Of a DNA stretch of 29,615 bases, positions 1 to 8,882 are shown piece by piece (positions within the stretch are counted from its first letter, which is position 1; every line of letters begins with the position of its first letter). Location of the stretch: NCBI GenBank assembly GCA_023458215.1, contig JAEXAJ010000015.1, positions 1-29,615 on the forward strand, in the 5' to 3' direction. Below the pieces are notes generated by a model that did no database searches, was not told the origin of the DNA, and worked only from the letters and a program-made list of their open reading frames with translations. The stretch comes from Bacteroidota bacterium. Its GTDB lineage: Bacteria > Bacteroidota > Bacteroidia > Bacteroidales > Bacteroidaceae. Made by a program: the position numbers and the translations under genes.

Positions 1-1829
1 GTATGGACCCTTATAATGTAAACCCCTATTGGGATATTTACAAGAATTCTAATGTTTCGAAAAAAGACCTGTTCCGCTTCAATGGTAAAGTGACTTGGAA
101 CATCAGCCAACACTTGAAGATACAAGGAACAGCAGGTGCCGAACTCAATTGGTTTAACTTTGAGGACTTCAAAGCACCCACCACTCCGGGATTCGAAGCA
201 GGTCGTTTGCAAGACAGCAACTTCCGCAACCGCATGTATAATTTCGAAGTTCTGGCTCTCTACAATAATTCTTGGGGCGATTTCGATTTCAACGCTACAT
301 TGGGAGGCAATGTATACAAGGTAAACAATCAAACCACTATTACTACCGCCCAGGATATGAAGATACGCGAAGTAATAGCCTTGATGAGTTTCAATGAAAT
401 CAGCGTGGAACCCAACAGTTACCGTAAGCAGATCAACTCGGCTTATGGAGCCATCAACTTGGGTTGGAAACACATGCTTTATTTAGATGCGACTCTCCGT
501 GGCGACCAATCTTCTACTTTGCCGGTTAGCAATAATATGTACATCTATCCGTCTTTCTCGGGCAGCTTTGTGTTCTCAGAACTTTTGAAATTAGACAAAG
601 TCCTGCCTTACGGAAAGTTACGTATGTCATGGGCACAGGTGGGTAGTGACACCGATCCTTATCAACTCGGATTGGTTTATACCAAGTCTAAATTTGCTTA
701 TCCGGGGTTCACCATCGGCTCTATCAGCAATGGTACCATTCCCAACAAAGACCTGAAACCCACCAAGACTAACTCTTTAGAATTAGGTATGGAGTTGAAA
801 TTCTTGCACAACCGTGTAGGTTTAGACTTTACTTATTACTCTCAGCTGAGTAAAAATCAGATTATGGGTATGGCAAACTCTTCGGCTACCGGTTACGGAT
901 ATCGTCTGATTAATGCCGGTGAGATTGAAAACAAAGGTATTGAGATTGCCTTGAATACTCGTCCGGTTCAGATAAAGGACTTCTCTTGGGATTTGAACTT
1001 CAATTTTTCGAAGAACAGCAACAAAGTGAAGAAATTGGTAGATGATATGGATATGTTCGAACTGGAAAAAGCAACGTGGTTGGACGTACAGGTAGCAGCC
1101 AAGGTGGGCGAAAACTTCGGTTCCATCATAGGCCCCGATTTTCAGAGAAACGAGCAGGGGGATATTCTTATCGACCCCACGACCGGTCTGCCTATGTACG
1201 ACAAAAGCAATCACGTATTGGGTAATGCTTCTTGGGATTGGACCGGTGGTGTCTATACCAACTTTACCTACAAGAACCTGTCACTCTCTGCTGTATTCGA
1301 TGTAAAAGTAGGAGCCGACCTCTATTCTATGTCAGCCCGTGCTGCGCACGAAACCGGCAAAAGTCTGTCTACTTTGGAAGGCCGTGATGCATGGTATCAG
1401 TCGGAAGAAGCACGTCAGGCAGCCGGCTATGCCAAAGACTCCCCCGACTGGAAACCAACAGGTGGTTTTATAGCACCGGGAGTAATAGATAACGGTGACG
1501 GTACTTATCGTGAGAATGACATCATCATCAATCCCGAAAAATATTGGATGAATGTTTGTCGTAATGCCCCTTCCATGTTTATCTATGACAACTCATACGT
1601 AAAGTGCCGTGAAATTACCCTGAGCTATACGTTGCCCAAAACCTGGCTAAAGAACGTAGTGAGCGGATTAACTCTATCATTTGTAGCCCGAAACCCATTC
1701 ATTGTATGGAAAAACATTCCTAACATCGACCCGGACTCTAATTACAACAACACTACCGGTATGGGTATGGAATATGGTTCATTACCTTCACGCAAGAGTT
1801 ACGGCTTCAATGTCAACGTTAAATTCTAA
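1..1829 (+). CDS. SusC-like TonB-dependent outer-membrane transporter, C-terminal part
   Basis: The reading frame is open from the left edge, so the gene begins outside the window; the ATG at position 3 is an internal Met, not a start. About 608 residues are visible. They are beta-barrel sequence of the SusC/RagA type, with alternating aromatic and polar strands and the usual barrel ending in Phe (NVKF). The signal peptide, CarboxypepD_reg-like domain, TonB box and plug must lie upstream. SusC proteins import oligosaccharides across the outer membrane using TonB energy, with a SusD lipoprotein as lid. Here the SusD-like gene follows after 47 bp on the same strand, which fits a SusCD pair. The substrate cannot be told from this fragment. 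Confidence 0.95.
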   Translation, partial: MDPYNVNPYWDIYKNSNVSKKDLFRFNGKVTWNISQHLKIQGTAGAELNWFNFEDFKAPTTPGFEAGRLQDSNFRNRMYNFEVLALYNNSWGDFDFNATLGGNVYKVNNQTTITTAQDMKIREVIALMSFNEISVEPNSYRKQINSAYGAINLGWKHMLYLDATLRGDQSSTLPVSNNMYIYPSFSGSFVFSELLKLDKVLPYGKLRMSWAQVGSDTDPYQLGLVYTKSKFAYPGFTIGSISNGTIPNKDLKPTKTNSLELGMELKFLHNRVGLDFTYYSQLSKNQIMGMANSSATGYGYRLINAGEIENKGIEIALNTRPVQIKDFSWDLNFNFSKNSNKVKKLVDDMDMFELEKATWLDVQVAAKVGENFGSIIGPDFQRNEQGDILIDPTTGLPMYDKSNHVLGNASWDWTGGVYTNFTYKNLSLSAVFDVKVGADLYSMSARAAHETGKSLSTLEGRDAWYQSEEARQAAGYAKDSPDWKPTGGFIAPGVIDNGDGTYRENDIIINPEKYWMNVCRNAPSMFIYDNSYVKCREITLSYTLPKTWLKNVVSGLTLSFVARNPFIVWKNIPNIDPDSNYNNTTGMGMEYGSLPSRKSYGFNVNVKF

Positions 1830-1876
1830 GAGAGAAACCGCAATAATTAGTTCAATATATAAAAGAAGATATACAA

Positions 1877-3556
1877 ATGAGACATTATAAATCATATATC
1901 ACAATTATTTTGATGGCATGCACCTTGCTCTCTACTTCTTGTAGTGATGAGTATATGGAGAACATGAATACCGACCCATCGAAAGCTGCCACTATTGACC
2001 CCAACGCACAACTCACCACTGCTCAATTGCAAACTTATGGTGATATAGAAGCAATGGAAACCTTCCGTAGCTACATTTATGCCTTCAACCAACAATTGAT
2101 GGGATGCTGGAATACCACCAATTATGGCGGACGCCACACCATCGATTCTAACGAAATGGGACACATCTGGCAAAGATATTATTTGAATAGTATCAAGAAT
2201 ATCACCGATGCACAACTTCGTACAACTGATGATGCCGAGAAGGTAAATATCAACGCTGCTTTACGCATCTATCGGGTGTACCTCATGTCGCTGATGACTG
2301 ATATTTATGGAGATGTACCCTACTCTGAAGCTGGTAAAGGTTTCATTGAGAGCAAATTCACTCCTAAATATGACACTCAAGAAGATATTTACAGTGATTT
2401 CTTCGTTGAACTCGATGCCGCCGTTACTAATCTCGACGCAACTAAAGACCGGATTACCGGCGACGTTATTTACAAAGGAGACATAAGCAAATGGAAGAAA
2501 TTCGCCAACTCACTTCGTCTGCGTTATGCCATGCGCATATCCGATGCCAATCCGCAGAAAGCGCAAGAGGAGTTCGAAAAAGCACTGGCGGCAGATGGAG
2601 GTGTATTCACATCGGGTGCCGACGATGCATTGATCCCTTACATGGATATTGCCTTCAGTTTTGGTGGTGAAAGCTATACTGACTACCGTCGTAATGCGCT
2701 ATCTCAGTTATTCTTTGGTAATGATCCACTTAACAACCCCAGTTTCATCTGCTCAACGCTGTACAACCAATTGTATAACACAAGCGACCCACGTTTCTCT
2801 GCTATCATTCGATTCTACTTCGATAAAACGATGAGTTCAACCGATACCGAAGGTCGTATTGATATTTCCGAAGAAGTGCTGGCCAAAGGCATGGCTCACC
2901 CACGAGATCCGGGCGCATTCTTCTATGAGCCTTGGCCTGCCGGTTACGACAGTGATCTCATGAAAGAACTTCAAAAGACCGATCCCAGCATTGAAAAGAC
3001 TAATATGGATACCGAAACGGAACCCAAATTGGCGAATAACTTTCTGAAAGGAGACAATCCGGGAGTGGTTATTACCTCGGCCGAAGTGAATTTCTTATTG
3101 GCGGAAGCTTCTCTTAAAGGATGGAATGTGTCTGGAACTGTAGAAGACTATTATAAAAAAGGTGTACGTGCTGCCATAAATTTCCTGACAGACAATTACG
3201 GGTGCGATGCAGTGAGCGATACAGATTTCAATAACTACATGAATAAAAACGGTATCGGTTATACATCCGAGCAGAAGAAAGCATCTATTAACACCCAAGC
3301 ATGGATTTTGCACTTCACCAACCCGCTGGAATGCTGGGCAAACCTGCGTCGTTCCAATTACCCACGACTCAAGTCGCCTGCCGACTATGGTTTCAGCCAA
3401 GTTCTCACGGGTGGTGCGGCTATTCCCGTCCGTCTATGCTACCCCGTCATCGAATCATCGTACAATAAAAAGAACTACGAAGAAGCATTGAGCCGCATGG
3501 GAGGTAACAATAGCTGGAACACACCTGTTTGGTGGGATAAAAATAATGCTCAATAA
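1877..3556 (+). CDS. SusD/RagB-like outer-membrane lipoprotein (SusD-like_2 type)
   Basis: This 559-residue protein has a lipoprotein signal peptide with lipobox LSTSC (Cys22), followed by acidic residues (CSDEYMEN) that in Bacteroides favour surface display. The early NMNTDPSKA stretch and the helical, TPR-like body (for example MTDIYGDVPYSEA and the FLLAEASLKGW region) are typical of SusD-like proteins of the SusD-like_2 group. SusD proteins bind glycans at the cell surface and cap the SusC barrel. It sits 47 bp after the SusC gene and 22 bp before the next lipoprotein gene, so the three probably form one transcript. The family is clear; the ligand is unknown. Confidence 0.95.
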   Translation: MRHYKSYITIILMACTLLSTSCSDEYMENMNTDPSKAATIDPNAQLTTAQLQTYGDIEAMETFRSYIYAFNQQLMGCWNTTNYGGRHTIDSNEMGHIWQRYYLNSIKNITDAQLRTTDDAEKVNINAALRIYRVYLMSLMTDIYGDVPYSEAGKGFIESKFTPKYDTQEDIYSDFFVELDAAVTNLDATKDRITGDVIYKGDISKWKKFANSLRLRYAMRISDANPQKAQEEFEKALAADGGVFTSGADDALIPYMDIAFSFGGESYTDYRRNALSQLFFGNDPLNNPSFICSTLYNQLYNTSDPRFSAIIRFYFDKTMSSTDTEGRIDISEEVLAKGMAHPRDPGAFFYEPWPAGYDSDLMKELQKTDPSIEKTNMDTETEPKLANNFLKGDNPGVVITSAEVNFLLAEASLKGWNVSGTVEDYYKKGVRAAINFLTDNYGCDAVSDTDFNNYMNKNGIGYTSEQKKASINTQAWILHFTNPLECWANLRRSNYPRLKSPADYGFSQVLTGGAAIPVRLCYPVIESSYNKKNYEEALSRMGGNNSWNTPVWWDKNNAQ

Positions 3557-3578
3557 ACACATTAAATCAAGTATTAAT

Positions 3579-4829
3579 ATGAAAAAGATACATCTCATAC
3601 TGTTCACTATATTGACGTTCAGCATCCTCTTTACGGGTTGCAGCAAAGAAGAACCGTTCTCTACCGCCACGTCCAATGACGACCCGCGGATTCTTGACCC
3701 TATCTTTCCCGATCGCGTCAATGGCAACCTGCCCGTTATTGCTAATTTTAGTCGCGATGGTAAGTTTTCAATGAAACTGACTGTAACCCCGGCCGATTAC
3801 ACCACAGTGACTTGGTATATTGACGGCAAAGAGGTTTTTAGCGGTACTGAAATAGATATGGAGTTTGTGGCAGGTACTTATCACCTCAAAGTGACTGCCA
3901 ACACCGAAACCGGCAAATCTACCTATCGTGAAGGTACCATTCAGGTAAACCCTTTGGAGAGTGACCCCAGCACTACGGATGTAGGTTTTGAACGCCTCAT
4001 CGCCCCGGGCAATCAAGCCCGTTTTTATGGTAATAACCTCAACAAAGTAACCGGTATCCTTATCAACGGCATGGACGCCACAGATATAAATTATATAGAA
4101 TCTGAAGATGGCAACTACCTGGAATATATCGTACCGACCGGTCTGACCGAAGGCAATTACCGTGTGCTGTTCACCGATGCTGAAGGGAATGAATATGGTG
4201 CCAACACCGTACAAGTGACTAAGGTTCCTATGATTACATCAGGAGTCAACCGCGCCACTGCTGCCGCGGCATGGACCATGACCGGTATCAACCTTGACGC
4301 CGTCGCTTCTATCACTGTGAACAATATAGAAGTGACTGAATTTGCCGAACAAACAGCAGCAGTTCTTACCTTGACTTGTCCGGAATTGGAGGAAGGCACA
4401 TACACTGTAACCGGTAAGACTAAAGGTGGCGAAAGCATAAAATTTTATGTAAACGGTAAAGTCACCGAGGAGCAAACAGTTACCATCTCTGCTGAAAAAG
4501 CGTTATGGGAAGGCCATCATTACGTGTCTTGGGACAAACCCGATGGAGATCCTAACAAAACATTCAATCTCATACCGCTAGAGGTAATTACTGCCATTGC
4601 ACCAGGCACAATTCTACGTGTTTATTACTCTATTGAACCTACCGCTGAATACCACCAAATGCAACTTGCTACCGGTTGGTGGAGCGGATTGGAAGATAAG
4701 ATAGAGTTCACTGAAGGGGGTGTTTACACGATGACCGTCACTCAAGAAATGATCGACAAGATAAATGCCGAAAGCGGATTCCTTTGTGTGGGCCACGGCT
4801 ATTATGTCGACTTAGTAACGATTCAATAA
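3579..4829 (+). CDS. IPT/TIG-type surface glycan-binding lipoprotein
   Basis: The start is placed at 3579 (MKKIHLILF), because this gives a proper lipoprotein signal with lipobox FTGC (Cys21) and a 22-bp gap after the SusD gene. An in-frame ATG at 3546 would overlap the SusD gene and put 11 charged residues ahead of the signal. The 416-residue protein reads as a string of beta-sandwich domains: a PKD-like domain at about 52-124, two IPT/TIG-like domains at about 130-214 and 216-292, and a C-terminal domain of about 115 residues rich in Trp and Tyr (ALWEGHHYVSW, ATGWWSG) that may hold the glycan site. The position after SusCD is the usual one for a surface glycan-binding protein. It is the last gene of this PUL on the + strand; no enzyme of the locus is visible here. 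Confidence 0.85.
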   Translation: MKKIHLILFTILTFSILFTGCSKEEPFSTATSNDDPRILDPIFPDRVNGNLPVIANFSRDGKFSMKLTVTPADYTTVTWYIDGKEVFSGTEIDMEFVAGTYHLKVTANTETGKSTYREGTIQVNPLESDPSTTDVGFERLIAPGNQARFYGNNLNKVTGILINGMDATDINYIESEDGNYLEYIVPTGLTEGNYRVLFTDAEGNEYGANTVQVTKVPMITSGVNRATAAAAWTMTGINLDAVASITVNNIEVTEFAEQTAAVLTLTCPELEEGTYTVTGKTKGGESIKFYVNGKVTEEQTVTISAEKALWEGHHYVSWDKPDGDPNKTFNLIPLEVITAIAPGTILRVYYSIEPTAEYHQMQLATGWWSGLEDKIEFTEGGVYTMTVTQEMIDKINAESGFLCVGHGYYVDLVTIQ

Positions 4830-4853
4830 CCTAAAGTTATTTTTTCTTTTTGC

Positions 4854-4901
4854 AATTGCGGGTCATACGGAATACAGTTAGTAACCGTTTGACCCGCAAT
4901 T
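4854..4901. terminator. Convergent intergenic hairpin, possible terminator
   Basis: A perfect 12-bp inverted repeat (AATTGCGGGTCA at 4854-4865, its complement at 4890-4901) continues after one mismatch with a further 4 bp (ACGG/CCGT) around a 14-nt loop. It lies between two convergent genes ending at 4829 (+) and 4920 (-), where a shared terminator is expected. The T-tracts are weak: the + strand side continues TAAATGATTT, and the T-rich run at 4840-4850 lies ahead of the stem. The hairpin is certain; the terminator role is inferred. Confidence 0.55.
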
Positions 4902-4919
4902 AAATGATTTGGATGAGCA

Positions 4920-6089
4920 CTATTTCAACCAGGTAGCCCGCTTCCAAAGATATTCAAGCGGTCCGTGCGCATGGCGATTCATCCACCAACGGCAGAAGGC
5001 GAGTTGCACAAAGAAGATTAATATTCCCACTAAGCAACTGGCAGTTATCCCTAGCTGATTGTGCAATCCCAATCCCCAGTTATAGAAGATAAGGGAGCCT
5101 ATAATACTTTGAGTAATGTAGTTGGTAAGACTCATCTTGCCATAGGGAGTTAACTTCATCAGAAGACCGTGCAAGTTGGTGCGGTAAAAAGCAAAGATAC
5201 CACCCGACACGAGTACCAACATGAACGAAAACTTTGACAAAGAAGTGATGATTAACAACAGAGGGGTGAGTATTGACTTATTAACAATGAAGTCGGGAAG
5301 CATATTGCCCAACCCATACAAGGGGAAAAAGGCGATAAGCGCACCGCATAACACTTTATTCCATACTTTCACATTCTCTTTCAAGAACAATCCACGACGT
5401 CCTATCAATAGTCCAAGCAAAAAGAGGGCAGCAGTTTGAAACACTCTACCATTATCCCATGCCCAAGCCAAACTAGCTAATTGTCCTTCCCATAAGTTTA
5501 CACACATGGTTTCGAGAAATGTTCCGTGGCTTTGCATCTCGAAAGTGGCCCCCCAAAGTTCTCTCGTAGGTATGACGGGCGGAGTGAAAGCAGGATCCAT
5601 GCAAGCGCGTATCACATAGTAAAGCGGCAGCGGTTGTATCAGTAACAAACCGGCCAATAACCACAGCCACTTATCCTTCAAGCGGCAAACGAGCGGCAAG
5701 ATAAAGCCTACCAAAGAATAAAGTACCAACACCTCGGCGGTGAAGAATATGGCGTTAATATTGCCGAGAACAAACAACAGCACCAACCGCCAGCAGAAAC
5801 GCAAGCGGAAGTCTTTGCCTCGCATGCGCTGGTTATTGTCCTGAATGTAGAAACTGAACCCGAAAAGCAGCGCGAATACGGCATAAGCTTTTCCGCCAAA
5901 GGTAAAGAACAGTCCGTCCCATATAGCTTTATCCGTGAAGTTAAGCCAATCGCTTTGCATGGCTTTATCGGGATAGGAATAGAAGTTGAAGTGTTCGATG
6001 GCATGCAATACTATGATGCCCATTACAGCCAGTCCACGCAGCACATCGGCCACATCAATGCGTGTTTGTTTTTCTTTTTGTTGTATCAT
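4920..6089 (-). CDS. DUF418-family multi-spanning membrane protein (YeiB-like)
   Basis: This 389-residue integral membrane protein has about ten hydrophobic segments. The N-terminus RIDVADVLRGLAVMGIIVLHA (split: RG at 18-19, His29 and His33) has the shape of the DUF418 and related acyltransferase-like families. The C-terminal part KMSLTNYITQSIIG followed by a second helix pair is the signature of DUF418. The family is related to membrane acyltransferases that modify surface or secreted glycans, but its reaction is not established. It is transcribed divergently from the acyltransferase-3 gene at 6322, and a TATATTTG box lies about 48 bp upstream. Family assignment is strong; function is open. 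Confidence 0.85.
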   Translation of the reverse strand: MIQQKEKQTRIDVADVLRGLAVMGIIVLHAIEHFNFYSYPDKAMQSDWLNFTDKAIWDGLFFTFGGKAYAVFALLFGFSFYIQDNNQRMRGKDFRLRFCWRLVLLFVLGNINAIFFTAEVLVLYSLVGFILPLVCRLKDKWLWLLAGLLLIQPLPLYYVIRACMDPAFTPPVIPTRELWGATFEMQSHGTFLETMCVNLWEGQLASLAWAWDNGRVFQTAALFLLGLLIGRRGLFLKENVKVWNKVLCGALIAFFPLYGLGNMLPDFIVNKSILTPLLLIITSLSKFSFMLVLVSGGIFAFYRTNLHGLLMKLTPYGKMSLTNYITQSIIGSLIFYNWGLGLHNQLGITASCLVGILIFFVQLAFCRWWMNRHAHGPLEYLWKRATWLK

Positions 6090-6136
6090 TTTATAGTGTT
6101 TTAGACGGTCAATCGCCGTGTTTTTACTTTATGTTG

Positions 6137-6144
6137 CAAATATA
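6137..6144 (-). promoter_or_regulatory. Candidate -7 box for the DUF418 gene
   Basis: Read on the minus strand this is TATATTTG, an exact match to the Bacteroides -7 consensus TAnnTTTG, 47 bp before the start codon at 6089. No convincing TTTG -33 box is seen at the expected distance; the region is simply A+T rich. Confidence 0.5.
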
Positions 6145-6196
6145 GAAGTAATATTAAAGAATCGTGTTTATGTAAGCTACTTTCGTTCTTTATTTC

Positions 6197-6204
6197 TATC
6201 TTTG
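6197..6204 (+). promoter_or_regulatory. Candidate -7 box for the acyltransferase-3 gene
   Basis: TATCTTTG matches TAnnTTTG on the plus strand, 117 bp ahead of the ATG at 6322, which would leave a leader of about 110 nt. A clean TTTG -33 box is not visible. With the box at 6137 it would make 6090-6321 a divergent promoter region. Confidence 0.4.
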
Positions 6205-6321
6205 ATTACAGATATTAAGGTTATAGGTAAAATAACGACAAAACAATTTTGCTTATAGATACATCCCAATAAAGACAAAACTAAAATCATTTTATTATTA
6301 ATACCTAAGAAACTCAACAAA

Positions 6322-7410
6322 ATGAAACGCATTATTTTTTTAGACTATGTACGTATTTTTGCATGCTTCCTTGTTATCGTTGTACATGCCAGTGAAAATT
6401 ATTACGGTGCTCCCGGGTCTACAGATATGGTAGGACCACAATCCTATCTAGCTAATGAAACCGATCGTCTTTGGGTAGCTATATACGATGGGTTCTCGCG
6501 CATGGCAGTACCTTTGTTCATGATTGTTTCTTCCTATCTGCTTGTGCCGTTGAAAGAAGGTCAGACTTCATGGCAATTCTATCGACGCCGCTTCACCCAC
6601 ATTCTGCCACCATTTTTCATATTCATGGTATTATACAGTACCCTGCCCATGCTTTGGGGACAGATAAACGGAGAAACATCACTCAAAGATATATCGCGGA
6701 TATTACTGAACTTCCCCACATTGGCCGGACACTTGTGGTTCATGTATCCCCTGATCAGCCTTTACCTCTTCATGCCCATCATATCTCCATGGCTCAACAA
6801 GGCCACAGCAAAAGAAGAACGTTTCTTCATAGGCCTCTTCCTGTTATCAACATGCATGCCTTATCTCAGCCGGTGGTTCGGTGAATTGTGGGGGCAATGT
6901 TTTTGGAATGAGTATCACATGCTATGGTACTTCGCCGGTTATTTGGGATATCTTGTTTTGGCACATTATATACGTGTACACCTCACTTGGAATCGTTCCA
7001 AACGTCTGGTCATAGGAGCCATATTAATGGTTGTAGGAGCTATATGGACCATCTACTCGTTCTACATCCAAGCTATACCCGGAGAAACTCTTTCCACTCC
7101 TGTGATAGAAATCGGATGGGCCTTCTGCACAATAAACTGTGTGCTTCTTACGACGGGCACATTCCTTCTTTTTACATGTATAGATCAGTTGAAGGCTCCA
7201 AGGCTGATAGAAGAAATGTCTAAACTCAGCTACGGCATGTATCTTATGCATATATTTTGGCTCGGACTATGGGTAACAATCTTTAAGTACAATCTGGCAC
7301 TACCCACTGTAGCAGCTATACCCTGTATTACGGTGACTACTTTTGTCTGCTGTTATGTAACCACAAAAATAATCTCGCTACTACCAGGCAGTAAGTGGAT
7401 TATAGGATAA
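6322..7410 (+). CDS. Acyltransferase family 3 membrane protein
   Basis: This 362-residue protein has about ten membrane segments and begins FLDYVRIFACFLVIVVHASE, with Asp8, Arg11 and His22 in the arrangement of acyltransferase-3 (OafA/WecH-type) enzymes; the Arg and His are the residues usually linked to catalysis. These enzymes move acyl groups, commonly acetyl, from a cytoplasmic donor to sugars of surface polysaccharides, lipids or periplasmic glycans. The start is supported by the immediate N-terminal motif. It is divergent from the DUF418 gene and ends at a strong terminator, so it is probably transcribed alone. The acceptor is unknown; it lies between two PULs but is not co-directional with either operon. 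Confidence 0.9.
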   Translation: MKRIIFLDYVRIFACFLVIVVHASENYYGAPGSTDMVGPQSYLANETDRLWVAIYDGFSRMAVPLFMIVSSYLLVPLKEGQTSWQFYRRRFTHILPPFFIFMVLYSTLPMLWGQINGETSLKDISRILLNFPTLAGHLWFMYPLISLYLFMPIISPWLNKATAKEERFFIGLFLLSTCMPYLSRWFGELWGQCFWNEYHMLWYFAGYLGYLVLAHYIRVHLTWNRSKRLVIGAILMVVGAIWTIYSFYIQAIPGETLSTPVIEIGWAFCTINCVLLTTGTFLLFTCIDQLKAPRLIEEMSKLSYGMYLMHIFWLGLWVTIFKYNLALPTVAAIPCITVTTFVCCYVTTKIISLLPGSKWIIG

Positions 7411-7470
7411 AAAAGAAGCCTCACCTCCCATTTCTCTCTAACGGAGAGTGCCGGAGGTGAGGCTTTTTTA
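7411..7470. terminator. Strong bidirectional intrinsic terminator
   Basis: A perfect 13-bp inverted repeat (AAGCCTCACCTCC at 7416-7428, complement at 7453-7465) is flanked by A-rich sequence on the left (7411-7417) and a T6 run on the right (7464-7469), so it can end transcription in both directions. A small inner stem CTCTC/GAGAG (7434-7438, 7444-7448) lies in the loop. It starts right after the stop codon of the acyltransferase gene (+) and precedes the end of the GMP synthase gene (-) at 7491. Confidence 0.9.
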
Positions 7471-7490
7471 GTATGATTAAATGGTCTTTT

Positions 7491-8798
7491 TTATTCCCAC
7501 TCTATCGTAGCATTGGGTTTCGGCGACATATCGTAGCAAACGCGGTTTACGTTCTTTACTTCTTTCAGAATACGGTCAGTAATCTTCATCAGGATAGGCC
7601 ATTCTACCGGTTCGATGGTAGCAGTCATAGCATCTACTGTATTGACGGCACGAATGATAACGGGCCATTCGAAAGAACGGGCGTTATCACGTACACCTAC
7701 TGACTTAAAATCGGGCACTACAGTGAAGTATTGCCATACCTTCTTGTCCAATCCGGCAATACGAAATTCCTCACGCAAGATAGCGTCAGCTTCACGCACA
7801 GCTTCCAAACGGTCACGGGTAATAGCACCCAAACAACGTACACCCAATCCTGGACCAGGGAACGGTTGACGGTAAACCATCTCATAAGGCAAACCCAGTT
7901 CAAGACCGCAAGCACGTACCTCGTCTTTGAATAACTGACGCAAAGGTTCAACGAGTTCGAATTGGAGATCTTCGGGCAGACCACCTACGTTGTGATGTGA
8001 TTTCACCATCTTGGCAGTCTTCGTTCCGCTTTCTACGATGTCGGGATAGATAGTGCCTTGACCCAAGAAGTCAATACCATGTAGTTTACGAGCTTCTTCT
8101 TCGAATACACGGATAAACTCGCCGCCGATAATCTTACGCTTCTGTTCCGGATCTTCTACGCCTGCCAACTTATCGAGGAAGCGGTCGGTTACGTCTACAT
8201 AAATAAGATTGGCTTTCAGTTGATTGCCGAACATCTCGACTACATCTTCCGACTCACCCTTACGCATCAAACCATGATTTACATGTACGCAAACCAGGTT
8301 GTCGCCGATAGCTTTCAGAAGCAGAGCCGCGACTACTGAACTATCTACACCACCCGAAAGTGCAAGCAATACCTTCTTGTCACCTACCTGACGCTTAACT
8401 AATTCTATCTGGTCGTTAACGAAGTTCGTCATGTTCCAGTTAGCCTCAGCTTTGCAAGTATCAAAGACGAAAGATTTTACAGCAGCTTTAATAGCTTCGA
8501 TGTCGTCGGTAAATGCAGCAAGTTTCACTTCGCAAGTAGCCTTATCATGTCCGGCAGCCATTACGGGAATGCCCAATGAATAAATACCCGGATTTACGTC
8601 GATAGCAACACCATCAATTACGTTGTTCGGTCCACCATTGATTATAATACCCTTTACATTGGGTAATGCCTTCAACTCCTCAACTGTAATATCGTGAGGA
8701 TAGATTTCACTGTAAACACCTAACGCACGGATGGCACGAGCCAATACCGTATTTTCATGACTACCTAAGTCAAGGATAACAATCATATCCTGTTTCAT
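7491..8798 (-). CDS. guaA: GMP synthase with collapsed glutamine amidotransferase domain
   Basis: This 435-residue protein has a complete ATP pyrophosphatase half: the PP-loop SGGVDSS at 148-154, GQGTIYPDIVESG, the RQPFPGPGLGVR segment, and the C-terminal dimerization domain ending KPNATIEWE. These amidate XMP to GMP. Canonical GuaA is about 510-525 residues, with the PP-loop near residue 235. Here about 85 residues are missing from the N-terminal class I amidotransferase domain. The fold starts normally (IVILDLGS, INGGPNNV), but where the nucleophile elbow G-x-CYGMQ should follow GIPV the sequence is AAGHDKATC, and the downstream catalytic His-Pro-Glu segment is absent. The enzyme should therefore use free ammonia or ammonia from a partner. 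It has its own promoter-like box and is probably not part of the adjacent PUL operon. Confidence 0.9.
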   Translation of the reverse strand: MKQDMIVILDLGSHENTVLARAIRALGVYSEIYPHDITVEELKALPNVKGIIINGGPNNVIDGVAIDVNPGIYSLGIPVMAAGHDKATCEVKLAAFTDDIEAIKAAVKSFVFDTCKAEANWNMTNFVNDQIELVKRQVGDKKVLLALSGGVDSSVVAALLLKAIGDNLVCVHVNHGLMRKGESEDVVEMFGNQLKANLIYVDVTDRFLDKLAGVEDPEQKRKIIGGEFIRVFEEEARKLHGIDFLGQGTIYPDIVESGTKTAKMVKSHHNVGGLPEDLQFELVEPLRQLFKDEVRACGLELGLPYEMVYRQPFPGPGLGVRCLGAITRDRLEAVREADAILREEFRIAGLDKKVWQYFTVVPDFKSVGVRDNARSFEWPVIIRAVNTVDAMTATIEPVEWPILMKITDRILKEVKNVNRVCYDMSPKPNATIEWE

Positions 8799-8845
8799 TT
8801 GGTTCTCTGTATTTTAAATTAATTAATTCAGACGCTATTACGGCG

Positions 8846-8874
8846 CAAATATAGAGATTTTTACAGAGACTAAA
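8846..8874 (-). promoter_or_regulatory. Candidate promoter of the GMP synthase gene
   Basis: On the minus strand TATATTTG (8846-8853) matches the Bacteroides -7 consensus TAnnTTTG, 47 bp before the start codon at 8798. A TTTA (8871-8874) lies 17 bp further upstream in the place of the -33 TTTG, one base off and slightly short in spacing. It falls in the 84-bp gap after the regulator gene, suggesting separate transcription. Confidence 0.5.
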
Positions 8875-8882
8875 GGCAAGAG

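Noticed and set aside
3546..3578. Earlier ATG for the IPT/TIG lipoprotein gene
   Set aside because: It would overlap the SusD gene and add charged residues before a complete lipoprotein signal; the ATG at 3579 fits better.
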